Assembly: GCA_911728455.2 (NCBI GenBank)
Contig: OU452229.1
Coordinates: 11,758,878-11,822,877 of the forward strand
Direction of reading: 5' to 3'
Origin: Marthasterias glacialis
Lineage: Eukaryota; Echinodermata; Asteroidea; Forcipulatida; Asteriidae
Length of the DNA stretch: 64,000 bases
Positions 37,501 through 42,520 of this stretch are shown one piece after another (position 1 is the stretch's first letter; every line of letters starts with the position of its first letter). The notes below the pieces were generated by a model, which did no database searches, was not told the DNA's origin, and was given only the letters and a program-made list of their open reading frames with translations. A program made the position numbers and the translations under genes.

Positions 37501-38796
37501 AACATTACTAGCATCTCGAAGTGTGATGAGCAAGTCATTTTAACATAACACTTTATATTTATTTTGGCCTAATAGATAAATATCGTTACAGCAGTTAAAC
37601 AAATGAATCCTCACAAGTGCAAAACATCACAGCCTCTGCTAGTTCTAAACAGTGAAGATATAACCCTGTCTTTATAGAGAAGTCATGATATAAAGCTGGC
37701 TCGATAGGTGTGGGAGGAAACCATGTCCTTCTTTGTAAGAATGTGATGAGAGCTATAAACTGCCCTCCTTTTACACTCCTCAGAACACATAAACTAAAAA
37801 AAGTTGGCCGACACTGAATACACGTAACCCTTGAATACTCACTTGAATGCTCAGATACCGGTAACCCTCCGGTCTACGACCGTCAAGAGGATGGAGGGGT
37901 ACGATTCTCGCTACTAAATCATAATTTGCATACGTTACATGGATCAAACAATTTAGATTTCGTCTTGGCTGATGTGTTGTCAGGTATTTTGCACCTAGGT
38001 CTACTTTCATTACTATATTAGTAATACTAGTATTACTGTTACTTAAATAGTAGTATTACAAATACAAATGTATGGCTTGACTCATTACAGACTACAGTTC
38101 AAGACAATATCAGAAAAGCGACAAAATTGCGCCAATCACATTCTTTTTGACAGTTGACTATTAAAGCAAATGCTGCCACACAAATGTTGATGAAGTTTTT
38201 TTAGTTGGTTGTGAACCTTCATAATCGTAGTTGTGTGTTTACTGAAACAAAAACTTAAAAACTTGAGGAATGGAAATGAATTTCTTATACCCCAAAACAA
38301 TGATACAATGATGAACATGAAGTAGCCATTTTGAGGTATATGGTAGACACAATACTAGTATTAGTAATATTACACTAGGTTTGGGTAATTTTGTATACAC
38401 CCAAACCAAGCAGTACACTCCAATAGTGTCAACAATTGAAAGTCTTTTCCTCTACAGCACAGAGCCTAGATTTAACGTTAGTAAACCAATTCTTTTTTAA
38501 GTAAGCAAAAACAAGCAGTCCTAAATTAATAAAAGTCAATCCCTAAATCAAACATTTATTTACCATACCTTAAAAACTTTTGTTGTCATCAAAGCTCTCA
38601 TTAGTGTCCATACAATTGCCAGAGAGAATGGCAATTTAAGTTCCTCCCAAGAAATGGGCACACAGTACGTTCTGACATCTCCAACAAAGCCATCGGGGTG
38701 GCTTGGCTCATCGTGGTAGTAATGCCACAAATCAGGAACGACCACCGTCACAAGTCTGTGATATTCTGGGTACAGCACGAGGCTCTGCAGATCCAT
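1436..38796 (-). CDS. CERS1: Ceramide synthase 1-like gene (LAG1/TLC family), five exons, C-terminus missing
   Basis: A spliced gene read on the minus strand. Joining 38796-38569, 26757-26598, 14133-13953, 5579-5418 and 1589-1436 gives an open frame of about 295 residues, and the codons split at three junctions resolve to D130, R190 and W244. Ceramide synthases are multi-pass ER enzymes that N-acylate sphinganine or sphingosine using acyl-CoA. The TLC-domain signature is present: HH at residues 175-176 and HDFDD at 202-206, the positions thought to be catalytic. The first membrane segment runs directly into KLPESAW with no homeobox-like insert, as in CerS1 and unlike CerS2-6. IYLVYAIQGGYY, RYHKIGILV and RLYWYPLKVL also read like CerS1. 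Human CerS1 has about 350 residues, so roughly 50 C-terminal residues are absent, presumably on an exon left of base 1. The start ATG is in good context (A at -3, G at +4). Seen: exons and phases. Known: family function. Inferred: orthology to CERS1. Confidence 0.9.
2136..2456 (-). mobile_element. tRNA-derived SINE (family 1), minus orientation
   Basis: On the minus strand the unit begins with a tRNA-like head whose B-box-like GGTTCGAATCC lies at 2410-2400. The body follows with TTGAGCAAGGCACTTCACCA, a GGGACGTAAAGCC block and an AGAAGGGGTTTGCCCCGGTG block. The same body recurs in the opposite orientation at 12560-12790, and fragments occur near 1800-1925 and 16990-17092. tRNA heads with this type of body are typical of marine invertebrate SINEs. 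The A box is degenerate. Confidence 0.7.
2456..2640 (+). repeat. Dispersed repeat, copy 1 of 2
   Basis: The segment starts GAGCATTTAAAATGG and ends GCTAGCTTGTGCATGGGGAG followed by AACCCTGA. A second copy lies at 34643-34820 with the same order of landmarks: TTGATATTAAAATCT, an A-rich run, then tandem CGTATTGGCC/CGTGTATCGGCC-like blocks. Its class is unknown. Confidence 0.8.
3114..3308. mobile_element. MITE-like palindromic element, GGGCCCAATTTCATAGAGC family
   Basis: The left end CCCAATTTCATAGAGC is mirrored by the right end GCTCTATGAAATTGGG about 195 bp away. The interior carries TAAGCAGAAA and GGCTGGTAACC motifs shared with the other copies in the window (11161-11359, 15894-16090, 21739-21925, 22182-22355). 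No coding capacity is present, so this is a non-autonomous element. Confidence 0.8.
3340..3499. mobile_element. Diverged GGGCCCAATTTCATAGAGC-family element
   Basis: The element ends ACAGCTTTATGAAAATGGGCCC and has internal CTAAGCAGAAGCAGGATACC and TTGCTAAGCAGTAATTTCTG motifs like its neighbour at 3114-3308. The left terminal repeat is heavily eroded. The two copies lie in tandem. Confidence 0.6.
3664..3999 (-). mobile_element. tRNA-derived SINE (family 2), copy 1
   Basis: On the minus strand the head reads GGGTGGCATGGGTGGCCTGT (A-box-like) followed by CTGGTTCGATTGCCGG (B-box-like), and then a body with CCACGAGGGTTTTTCTCC. The same arrangement recurs at 4526-4839. The body ends in GGATGATTAGCCTCCCAAAT. 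Confidence 0.72.
4526..4839 (-). mobile_element. tRNA-derived SINE (family 2), copy 2
   Basis: A second copy in the same orientation about 0.5 kb from the first, with the shared landmarks GGAGAAAAACCCTCGTGGCA, CACAACTCTACTCACAT and CCACCCATGCCACCC on the plus strand. The overlapping open frames of about 90-110 codons on both strands are shadows of this SINE. Confidence 0.72.
5418..5579 (-). CDS. CERS1: CERS1-like exon 4 (Lag1 motif, HDxxD)
   Basis: The acceptor GTCCTCAG|AT and donor TCCTG|GTACG bound 162 nt. The translation begins (R)YHKIGILVSFFHDFDDIW and ends ILTIS(W). It carries the second half of the Lag1 motif: the HD..D acidic residues, and LEFSK followed by CVYLK. The close match to CerS1-type sequence over the whole exon makes this the most secure exon of the gene. 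Confidence 0.93.
5764..5788. repeat. (CTT)n microsatellite
   Basis: Eight consecutive CTT units lie just inside the candidate element that starts at 5702, after a T-rich run. Confidence 0.95.
6315..6353. repeat. (GT)n microsatellite
   Basis: A GT-rich run with a few C interruptions. It produces artificial Val/Cys-rich and Thr/His-rich frames on the two strands. Confidence 0.95.
6530..7135. repeat. 129-bp tandem repeat, five units, each with a CCGGAAGT palindrome
   Basis: Five diverged units start near 6589, 6718, 6847, 6976 and 7104 when anchored on ACTTCCGG. Most contain CTACTTCCGG, a 5-nt spacer and CCGGAAGTAG, a near-perfect hairpin. The fourth and fifth units have a damaged left arm (ACTTAAGA and ACTTCCAG). 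Between hairpins the units share GGAACATGATT, CCAAGGTTAGG and TGACCTCT landmarks. CCGGAAGT is also an ETS-type core motif, but no regulatory role is shown. Confidence 0.9.
8044..8255. repeat. Dispersed repeat, inverted relative to 27465-27590
   Basis: The segment contains GATGCTGTTTCAAAACGAAA, then TAATGTCAGGCTCCCGACAA and TTTAGTTTTTAATTAAC. The complementary landmarks TCGTTTTGAAACAGCA, GTCAGGCTCACGA and TTAATTAAAAACTAAA occur in reverse order near 27470-27590. Class unknown. Confidence 0.65.
9283..9420 (+). repeat. Dispersed repeat, copy 1 of 3 (GGCCTNGAATTA type)
   Basis: It begins GGCCTCGAATTA and includes GTGGTGCCCT, TTTGCAAAGTTCC and AGAAGTGCCCCTT. The same order of landmarks appears at 13310-13465 and 37121-37295. 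The copies are diverged and lack coding capacity. Confidence 0.65.
10465..11040. repeat. Foldback minisatellite (two mirrored arrays of about 25-bp units)
   Basis: From about 10485 to 10715 the plus strand repeats TATTTTCCCGTCCCATATAA-like units. From about 10715 to 11020 it repeats the complement, ATATGGGACGGGAAAATAAT-like units. The switch point lies in TTTTTCGGGACGGGACGGG near 10712-10730. The whole segment could fold into one long imperfect hairpin with arms of roughly 250-300 nt. The overlapping open frames rich in SRP, FPV and YFP are artefacts of the repeat. Confidence 0.9.
11161..11359. mobile_element. MITE-like palindromic element, GGGCCCAATTTCATAGAGC family
   Basis: An intact left end GGGCCCAATTTCATAGAGCT and a right end CAACTCTATGAAATTGTCCCC bound the element. 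Its interior has GCTAAGCAGAAATGAGCAGG and GGCCGGTAACC. A (GT)n run follows immediately (11360-11380). Confidence 0.82.
12560..12790 (+). mobile_element. SINE family 1 body, 5'-truncated
   Basis: The segment starts at GGACGTAAAGCCGTAGGTCC and continues with AGAGAAGGGGTTTGCCCC, CTGGCAGTGGCTGCTGAATG and CAAGGTGCTACATAAATGGG. It is the reverse complement of the 2136-2390 body. The tRNA-like head is missing. Confidence 0.75.
13310..13465 (+). repeat. Dispersed repeat, copy 2 of 3
   Basis: GGCCTAGAATTACACAGAGC is followed by TTCAAAAGTTTCCCATAGAC and CAATGGAAGTGCCCTTTGCA, the same order as in the 37121-37295 copy. Confidence 0.75.
13953..14133 (-). CDS. CERS1: CERS1-like exon 3 (TLC core with catalytic HH)
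   Basis: The acceptor TTTCACAG|AC and donor ACAAG|GTACTG bound 181 nt. The frame reads WAPGNAVPYDIYLVYAIQGG, later DIWRTDTIVMSLHHVLSL, and ends SYAT plus two bases of the Arg codon completed in exon 4. The HH pair is the hallmark of the Lag1 motif and is thought to be part of the active site. The coding frame differs from the longer open frame that overlaps it on the same strand. Confidence 0.92.
15894..16090. mobile_element. MITE-like palindromic element, GGGCCCAATTTCATAGAGC family
   Basis: GGGCCCAATTTCTAAGGCTG at the left and AGCTCTATCAAACTGGGCCC at the right form the inverted ends. The interior has GGCTGGTAACC and CTTGGCTAATTTTTGCGC as in the other copies. Confidence 0.82.
16990..17092 (-). 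mobile_element. SINE family 1 head fragment
   Basis: The plus strand reads AGTGTCTTGCTCAAGGACAC, then GACCTGGATTCAAACCC, the complement of a degraded B box (GGGTTTGAATCC). It matches the tRNA-proximal part of the 2136-2456 SINE. Confidence 0.6.
18229..18752. mobile_element. Non-autonomous element with GGCCTTTTCACAC ends, copy 1
   Basis: The left end ATAGGCCTTTTCACAC is mirrored by GTGTGAAAAGGTCAGTC near 18672 and AAAAGGCCTT at 18739. A related copy lies at 34838-35335, with shared internal landmarks CAACACGGATCC-like, AATGAACCCTGGAGTGTTCA and ACACGTGCTGGAATTTT. The overlapping 162-codon frame is not conserved between copies and is probably fortuitous. Confidence 0.72.
19066..19412. repeat. 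Dispersed repeat, copy 1 of 2 (inverted relative to 27058-27452)
   Basis: Shared landmarks, in reverse-complement order in the other copy, are AGGATTGGTAAAGCTGATAG, AGTGTTCTTACTTTGT, AACAGTGCACACTTTTCAGC, and AGTAAGCTTTCAGAC with ACTAATAA. No coding potential was seen. Confidence 0.75.
21265..21299. other. Perfect 15-bp stem hairpin
   Basis: CATAGAGCAAGGAAC at 21265-21279 and its exact complement GTTCCTTGCTCTATG at 21285-21299 are separated by AGAGT. The loop is far too short for a conventional microRNA precursor. GCTTGTAC flanks the hairpin on the left, and GCTTGTACC occurs again just to the right. Confidence 0.85.
21739..21925. mobile_element. MITE-like palindromic element, GGGCCCAATTTCATAGAGC family
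   Basis: ACCCAATTTCATAGAGCTGC at the left and GCAGCTCTATGAAATTGGGC at the right form near-perfect inverted ends, making this one of the best preserved copies. The interior has AGGTTACCAGCC and GGCTGGTTCC. Confidence 0.88.
22182..22355. mobile_element. Palindromic-family element, right end truncated
   Basis: It starts GGGCCCCATTTCATAGACCT and contains AAAATTAGCAGGATACCAG and TTGGCTGGTAATC. The right terminal repeat fades out after TTTGTGCTTTAAAAAGG. Confidence 0.7.
23204..23764. mobile_element. GC-rich foldback element with 7-bp target-site duplication
   Basis: The element body is 23211-23757. Its first 17 bases ATGCACTTGTCAATTGT are complementary to its last 17 ACAATTGACAAGTGCAT, and the match extends, with differences, to about 60 bp through GACCCGGGGATGGCGGGG versus CCCGCCCATCCACGGGTC. 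AACTGTA at 23204-23210 and 23758-23764 flanks it as a direct repeat. The interior has further CCCGGCCAAGTCCCCGCAGG-type inverted blocks. No transposase is encoded. The GC-rich interior explains the spurious open frames here. Confidence 0.88.
24660..24761. mobile_element. Small MITE with 14-bp perfect inverted ends, copy 1
   Basis: GATATGGTGGACAC at 24660-24673 is exactly complementary to GTGTCCACCATATC at 24748-24761. Between them lie TGGTTTGGGTGTATACA and TTTACCCAAACC. A reverse-complement copy occurs at 38336-38430. Confidence 0.85.
25711..26184. mobile_element. 474-bp MITE with terminal inverted repeats of about 30 bp
   Basis: The left terminus AATAGACCCATCCATTAAGC followed by CCCGCCTAC (25711-25739) matches the complement of GTAGGCAGGGCTTAATGG plus ATTGGTCTATT at 26156-26184 with only a few mismatches. 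The region 26380-26470 resembles the inner right part (ATGGGATTTTA and GTGATTGGTCAAT), suggesting a second, eroded copy next to it. Confidence 0.85.
26598..26757 (-). CDS. CERS1: CERS1-like exon 2 (KLPESAW segment, membrane segment)
   Basis: The acceptor CTCCACAG|CC and donor AAAG|GTTTG bound 160 nt encoding 53 codons plus one base. The translation PLAVWGKLRED continues with IHKLPESAWR, matching the conserved PESAW element of ceramide synthases. It ends KPHTIFK with a G left over, which completes an Asp codon with exon 3. This frame is not the longest open frame at the site, so a plain ORF scan would miss the exon. Confidence 0.88.
27058..27452. repeat. Dispersed repeat, copy 2 of 2 (inverted relative to 19066-19412)
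   Basis: It begins near GGCATTATACAGGATTGGTA and ends near CAATCCTGTATACACTGTAC. These two ends are themselves roughly inverted, so the repeat may be an element with terminal repeats TATACAGGATTGGTA. Confidence 0.75.
27840..27905 (+). repeat. Short tandem duplication, two units of about 34 bp
   Basis: TAGGGCAGGCACTGTCATGT plus AAACTGAGGTGAA is followed directly by TAGGGCAGGCACTGTCGTGT plus AAACTGAGGTAGAA. Confidence 0.9.
28501..28589. mobile_element. Imperfect hairpin, MITE-like
   Basis: GATCACACTAGTGCGAGTGG and AATACAGGAAAA on the left mirror TTTTCCCTTATTCCACGAGC and GCGCGTGTGAT on the right with a short centre. The outer part may extend towards 28830, where TTTATTATCACACTCCCG occurs. Confidence 0.65.
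29595..29658. other. Hairpin with 11-bp outer and 10-bp inner stems
   Basis: GTGAAATCTAG at 29595-29605 pairs with CTAGATTTCAC at 29648-29658. Inside it, TTCCATTTCA pairs with TGAAATGGAA. ATGAGGTGAAG occurs in the loop and CACCTCATG just outside, so an alternative pairing is possible. Confidence 0.8.
33583..33880 (+). mobile_element. Possible tRNA-derived SINE
   Basis: ATGGCCGAATGGTCACGACA resembles a tRNA A box, and the segment ends with GTAAGGCGCTTTGATACACT and AAAGCGCCTATGCC, a tail-like motif of marine SINEs. The 78-codon open frame over it reads like no protein I know. No clear B box was seen, so the call is tentative. Confidence 0.4.
34643..34820 (+). repeat. Dispersed repeat, copy 2 of 2
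   Basis: The same landmarks as 2456-2640: GAGCATTTAAAATGG, TTTGATATTAAAATCT, an A-run, GTGTATCGGCC blocks, and GCTAGCTTGTGCATGGGGAG. Confidence 0.8.
34838..35335. mobile_element. Non-autonomous element with CCTTTTCACAC ends, copy 2
   Basis: The left end GACCTTTTCACACTACCCAC mirrors GTAGTGTGAAAAGGTGAGCC near 35272 and the outer AAAAGGCCTTAG. Internal AATGAACCCAGGAGTGTTCA and ACACGTGTTGGAATTTTC match the 18229-18752 copy. Confidence 0.75.
37121..37295 (+). repeat. Dispersed repeat, copy 3 of 3
   Basis: GCCTGGAATTACACAGAGGC is followed by TTCAAAAGTTTCCCATC and CCAATGGAAGTGCCCTTTAC, as in the 13310-13465 copy. Confidence 0.75.
38336..38430. mobile_element. Small MITE, copy 2 (reverse complement of 24660-24761)
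   Basis: GTATATGGTAGACACAATA, then TTTGGGTAATTTTGTATACA and CCCAAACCAAGCAGTACACT, then CCAATAGTGTC, match the other copy read in reverse complement. The right end is incomplete. Confidence 0.75.
38569..38796 (-). CDS. CERS1: CERS1-like exon 1 (N-terminus and first membrane segment)
   Basis: This exon encodes 76 residues beginning MDLQSLVLYPEY and ending TTKVFK, followed by the donor AAG|GTATGG. Residues about 54-70 (KLPFSLAIVWTLMRALM) form the first hydrophobic segment. An upstream in-frame ATG at about 38832 would add 12 residues, but its context is weaker (G at -3, T at +4), so I chose 38796. The frame stays open further upstream, as expected by chance for a 5' UTR. The exon ends in phase 0. 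Confidence 0.87.
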
Positions 38797-40487
38797 GTTT
38801 CTTGTCAGATTGTACACAGAGGAAAACAACATTCCATGTAAATACCTCAATGGATGCAGGAACTTATGACTGGGGTGGGGGGAGGGGGGCTGGTGGTTTA
38901 CGATTAACAAAAAAGATGTGTCCGTTGTCTTGTGTTTTCTGTGACCGAAAAACACGTTCACTAACATGCAAAAACGTTTGTCATCTTTGATAGTTCGTCA
39001 GCACTCGACTTCCGCGTTCTACTGACACTGTATAGCAAACAAACAAACACTTTTCCAATCTGGTCCTAATTGTCAAAGTAGTTTTAATCCCTTACTACAG
39101 TATGTAAACTACTGGGGTACCCCCAATAACTGACCGTGAACGAAAGAGTAAACAATGATATCTGGCTGGTAGAATATTAATATCATCTCTCATCATCACG
39201 CAGGTCGGTACAACATTATACACACAAGTACACACAAACAGTCAAAATTCACCGGCCAAGGCTCAGGCGCATGTTCAGTGCATGCGTGTGAATCGGACGA
39301 TATGACGTCAATCCTTCCCATCCCACAGACCGACCCCAGGTCAAATAATCCATAAAGAAAAATAAAGTGAAAGTAAAGCTTGCTTGAATGTAAACAAAAG
39401 GTGGGGGGGAATACATGTATTACTCACAAACTCTAACGTACATGTAAAAACACACAACAGTTTTTTTTGAATGGTGTAAAATATGAAGGCGTATTAAAAA
39501 ATAGGCCTTATTTTTGACTGCAAGAGGGCGCTCTTTTGGGGTAGATTTACGTCAAACCACCACAGACATAAATAGGTTCTTTATGTCTGTGCAAACCACA
39601 GACATAAAGAACCCATAGACGGACAGTAGGGGGCGCCAAACTGTAATTTTGTACTTACCGTGGGCGGAAGTGAATTACGTCGCGCCTTTGCACACTTTCA
39701 CGCGAAGTCTAAAAGAAGTGCTACCACTTCAAAGGGAAATTCGTTTAATTTTAAATGAGATTTTCTTATGTAAAAGAACATATGAACTTAAGGAAACCCC
39801 AGAATAAAGAAATCCATCAGATAATTTTATTTAGGTCTAAAAAGAAAGATTTTCAATTATTTAATAATCCAAGACTGAAACAAAATCGCCCGAATTTCAT
39901 ACTCCACCATGCGTACGCGTTTGCGTTGGTCTCTGTGAGCGTTACATATCGAGTACATTGCAAACGTGTATGTAGCTGCGCGTCAGAAAACGCGCATATG
40001 CCGTTGCGCATACGCCTGGGCCATCAAGTTAGTGTGTGACGAACATCTTCAGCTTTTGAGATGATATTTTTCCTCAGATTTGGCAAATTTTAATCTGTCA
40101 GTGTAACTGAGAAAATAAAAATATTGTAGAAAGATTCAATGGATATCAGTGTATTGTTTTGATAGTATGACATCCGATGTCCCCCAGCTCTTCATATTAA
40201 AAAAAAAATGGATTTTTGTTCTTGTCAGAAAATAAAACTTGACTAGATGCAGCCCCCAATAAAAATGTTTCTCATAAGTCACAGGAGCAACATTAAGTTT
40301 TGCTACATTTATATAATTATTGTATCAGTTTATAACAAAAAACAACACCGGGCTGTGTTCAGTAGTCTAGTTAGTTGTGCAGTGTTAAGTCCAAGGTCGT
40401 ATCGCTATGGCATAATCAAGAGTACCAGAACTTAGAAGAATGCTACCGTAGTAGGCAAAAGCAAGCCAATTGAAGATCAACCCCACA
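38797..40487. promoter_or_regulatory. 5' flank of the CERS1-like gene and spacer
   Basis: The promoter of the minus-strand ceramide synthase gene should lie here, but I see no definite TATA box and cannot place the transcription start. A perfect hairpin with 17-bp arms is present at 39575-39613. Around 39660-39720 and 39900-40030 the sequence is comparatively CpG-rich. The remainder shows nothing I can name. Confidence 0.4.
39575..39613. other. Perfect 17-bp stem hairpin
   Basis: GGTTCTTTATGTCTGTG at 39575-39591 and CACAGACATAAAGAACC at 39597-39613 are exact complements around CAAAC. CACAGACATAAATAGG also sits directly upstream (39561-39576), a near copy of the right arm. Confidence 0.88.
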
Positions 40488-40600
40488 CTAGTTGCTGGAA
40501 CTGTCCTTACTGGCCTTATTCAGCCACTTGAAGGTCTCTGGTACAAATTCAGCAACAATTTGATCATTTTCATATTTACTACTATTCTGGGAAAATGCAT
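40488..40600 (-). CDS. Orphan terminal exon of an unknown protein
   Basis: On the minus strand the acceptor TTTACTTTTCAG|AT opens a frame of 36 residues ending in a TAG stop. It reads AFSQNSSKYENDQIVAEFVP, then ETFKWLNKASKDSSSN. The frame requires one leading base from an upstream exon. It lies just downstream of the Myb/SANT-like exons but is not needed by them, since their third exon has its own stop. I do not recognise the protein. It could be an alternative last exon of that gene, the end of another minus-strand gene, or chance. Confidence 0.35.
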
Positions 40601-40717
40601 CTGAAAAGTAAAAAATAAAATCACTCAAAAAAAATTTAAAAGGGAAACAAACAAACATCCCAAAACGGTACACTTCCATCGTTTTACATGCTTTAAGCTA
40701 ATTCATTGAAATACAAA

Positions 40718-40988
40718 TCATGGAAATAATAGATTTATGAGGTTTTGCTGCATAATTGCTATTTGCAAACTTAGCATTTCTTTCTCCAATTGAAGTTTCT
40801 CAATTTCAACCTCTGCTCGCCTCGTTTCTGTCTCGCTTCTTCTTTGTTCCAGCACCAGCAGCTTCCCATACTGTTCATCGATTCCATCTCCTTTTCTTTT
40901 TTTAGGCACCATCGCAATTGACCTTTGCTGCGGATGGCTGCTTGACGACGGGACCGTGTTGGCAGGCACGTCAGCAACATCAATAGTG
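40718..40988 (-). pseudogene. Myb/SANT-like DNA-binding protein, exon 3 (coiled coil, C-terminus)
   Basis: The acceptor AAACAG|CACT and a TGA stop at 40718 bound 90 codons. A Ser/Pro-rich linker and basic PKKRKGDGIDEQYGKLLVLE are followed by a charged coiled coil (RRSETETRRAEVEIEKLQLE) and a hydrophobic tail. This arrangement is usual for the C-terminal half of proteins with an N-terminal Myb/SANT-like (MSANTD-type) domain, many of which derive from or accompany PIF/Harbinger transposons. PKKRKG could serve as a nuclear localisation signal. This exon itself is intact, but exon 1 of the same gene is broken. Confidence 0.72.
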
Positions 40989-41509
40989 CTGTTTAAAAGT
41001 ATTTGACAATATATGCAATTAGCGTTTTACTTGATTTTACTTTCTATTTTACAGCATACGAATTGTAATTTCGTCAAACCTGACTATACTAGTTTTAACT
41101 GACAGTCCGTTAACATTATGTCTCGTTATGCATCGATTTGTTTTACCACATGAGGGCGTATGTGTGGACCAATTACATTATGCAAAACAAGTAAAGCAAA
41201 CTGTTTTTTCCACTGTATTGGCAATTGATACAAGAAAACAACGTACAGGCAGTTGAATTAAGATAAAAGGTAATTGTGATATGAGGAAAATAGCCGTTCA
41301 AGACAGCGCCCTCATAATGGTCAAATTGACATTACATTACTTCTAACACATTCATGAGTATGGTTAACACATTCATGAGTATGATTTGTATAGTTGTACC
41401 AGCTGTACATTGTATTATCTGTTAACGATTTTTTTTCTGCAGCCTCGACCAATTCCCCCTGCCAGTTCTATAAGTTTTGATAAGCATTTATTGAAATGAC
41501 CTATTTTAC

Positions 41510-41690
41510 CTGTCATCTGGTCTTTCTGCACTTAAACCATGATCAGGTAACGTAGCCTCTGCATGCTCCTCATCTTGGTTTAGGTTGTCCATGCCACCAC
41601 TGATGCCTATTATAGTTGGAGAACTCTCCCCTACCAGTGTCATTAGTCTCTGGTCTACAGGTGACAGCTCAGGTGGTGCAGGTCCTCCAC
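41510..41690 (-). pseudogene. Myb/SANT-like DNA-binding protein, exon 2 (GGGPAPPELSP linker)
   Basis: The acceptor TTTTAAG|GTGG and donor GACAG|GTAAAA bound 181 nt. The frame reads (G)GGPAPPELSPVDQRLMTL, later GISGGMDN, and ends SAERPDD(R). TGGGP followed by L(S/T)PxEQ is a frequent linker immediately after the Myb/SANT-like domain in this family. The phases at both ends agree with exons 1 and 3. Confidence 0.72.
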
Positions 41691-41898
41691 CTTAAAACAA
41701 ACAAGTCCATGTTATACACCATGCAATTTTACAGTCTTTACCAACTCTTTGCTACTCTTAATAAAATGCTGTTTCTTACAAAAACTTGAAAATTAAGTAA
41801 AATGTTGAAGATTTTCCCAAAGATCAATTGAATGTTTGCTTGCTTGCTTGCTCGCTTGCTCACTCGCGTGCGTGCGTGGGTGCATGCTGGCTTGCTTA

Positions 41899-42302
41899 CT
41901 TGTTTGCTTGTTTGCTTGTTTGTTTGTTTGTTTGTTTGTTGGGTTGTTTGTTTGTTTGTTTGTTTGCTTGTTTGTTTGTTTGTTTGTTTGTTTGTTTGTT
42001 TGTTTGTTTGTTTGTTTGTTTGTCTGTTTGTCTGTTTGTTTGTTTGTTTATTTGTTTGTTTGTTTGTTTGTTTGTTTGTTTGTTTGTTTGTTTGTTGGGT
42101 TGTTTGTTTGTTTGTTTGTTTGTTTGTTTGTTTGTTTGTTTGTTTGTTTGTTTGTTTGTTTGTTTGCTGGGTTGTTTGTTTGTTTGTTTGTTTGTTGGGT
42201 TGTTTGTTTGTTTGTTTGTTTATTTATATTTATCTATTTATTTATTTATTTATTTATCTATTTATTTTTTTTTTTTTTATTTAACTGTTTATTTATTTAT
42301 TT
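41899..42302. repeat. (TTTG)n and (TTTA)n tetranucleotide arrays
   Basis: About 320 bp of TTTG units with GGG and CTG interruptions is followed by about 80 bp of TTTA units. It sits in the intron between exons 1 and 2 of the Myb/SANT-like gene. Because the unit is four bases long, all three plus-strand frames stay open and translate as Cys-Leu-Phe-Val repeats; these are not genes. Confidence 0.98.
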
Positions 42303-42371
42303 ATCTTCATTTGTATATATATATACGCTTAAATACAATTAAAATACATTTTCAATACCAATATTTCATAC

Positions 42372-42520
42372 CAGTTTTTACTGCCTCCTTCCGGTGTCTT
42401 GAGGCTTCTTCTTTCATTTCGGTCGGAGTATGTTCACTCGTTTTTCCCATTCACTAGGAGAAGCAACTTCTCATTCTCAGAAAAGTTGGGCTTTCGGGCG
42501 GCTTTCTCTTTAGTGGTCAT
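42372..42520 (-). pseudogene. Myb/SANT-like DNA-binding protein, exon 1, deleted and frameshifted
   Basis: ATG at 42520 opens MTTKEKAARKPNFSENEKLL, the usual start of helix 1 of a Myb/SANT-like domain, but the frame stops after LLVNGKNE. A second frame in the same exon then reads RTPTEMKEE-like SEHTPTEMKEEASRHRK, then EAVKTG, the familiar end of the domain, and runs into the donor ACTG|GTATGA. About 40-50 residues, including the central conserved Trp region, are missing between the two parts. The 149-nt exon length is one base out of register with exon 2. I infer an inactivated gene copy; an assembly error is the alternative. Confidence 0.7.

Larger units (their letters stand above)
26758..38568. 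other. CERS1-like intron 1
   Basis: An 11.8-kb first intron. It contains two adjoining dispersed repeats (27058-27452, 27465-27590), short tandem duplications (27840-27905, 29197-29260), hairpins (28501-28589, 29595-29658), a SINE-like segment (33583-33880), a dispersed repeat (34643-34820), the CCTTTTCACAC element copy 2 (34838-35335), a three-member repeat (37121-37295) and a small MITE (38336-38430). I saw nothing nameable in 29.7-33.5 kb apart from homopolymers (A-run 32129-32152) and in 35.4-37.1 kb. Confidence 0.65.

Noticed and set aside
41828..42457. A 209-codon frame of Cys-Leu-Phe-Val repeats, apparently a membrane protein
   Set aside because: It is a TTTG tetranucleotide array; all three plus-strand frames are open with the same periodic product, which is expected for a stop-free four-base repeat.
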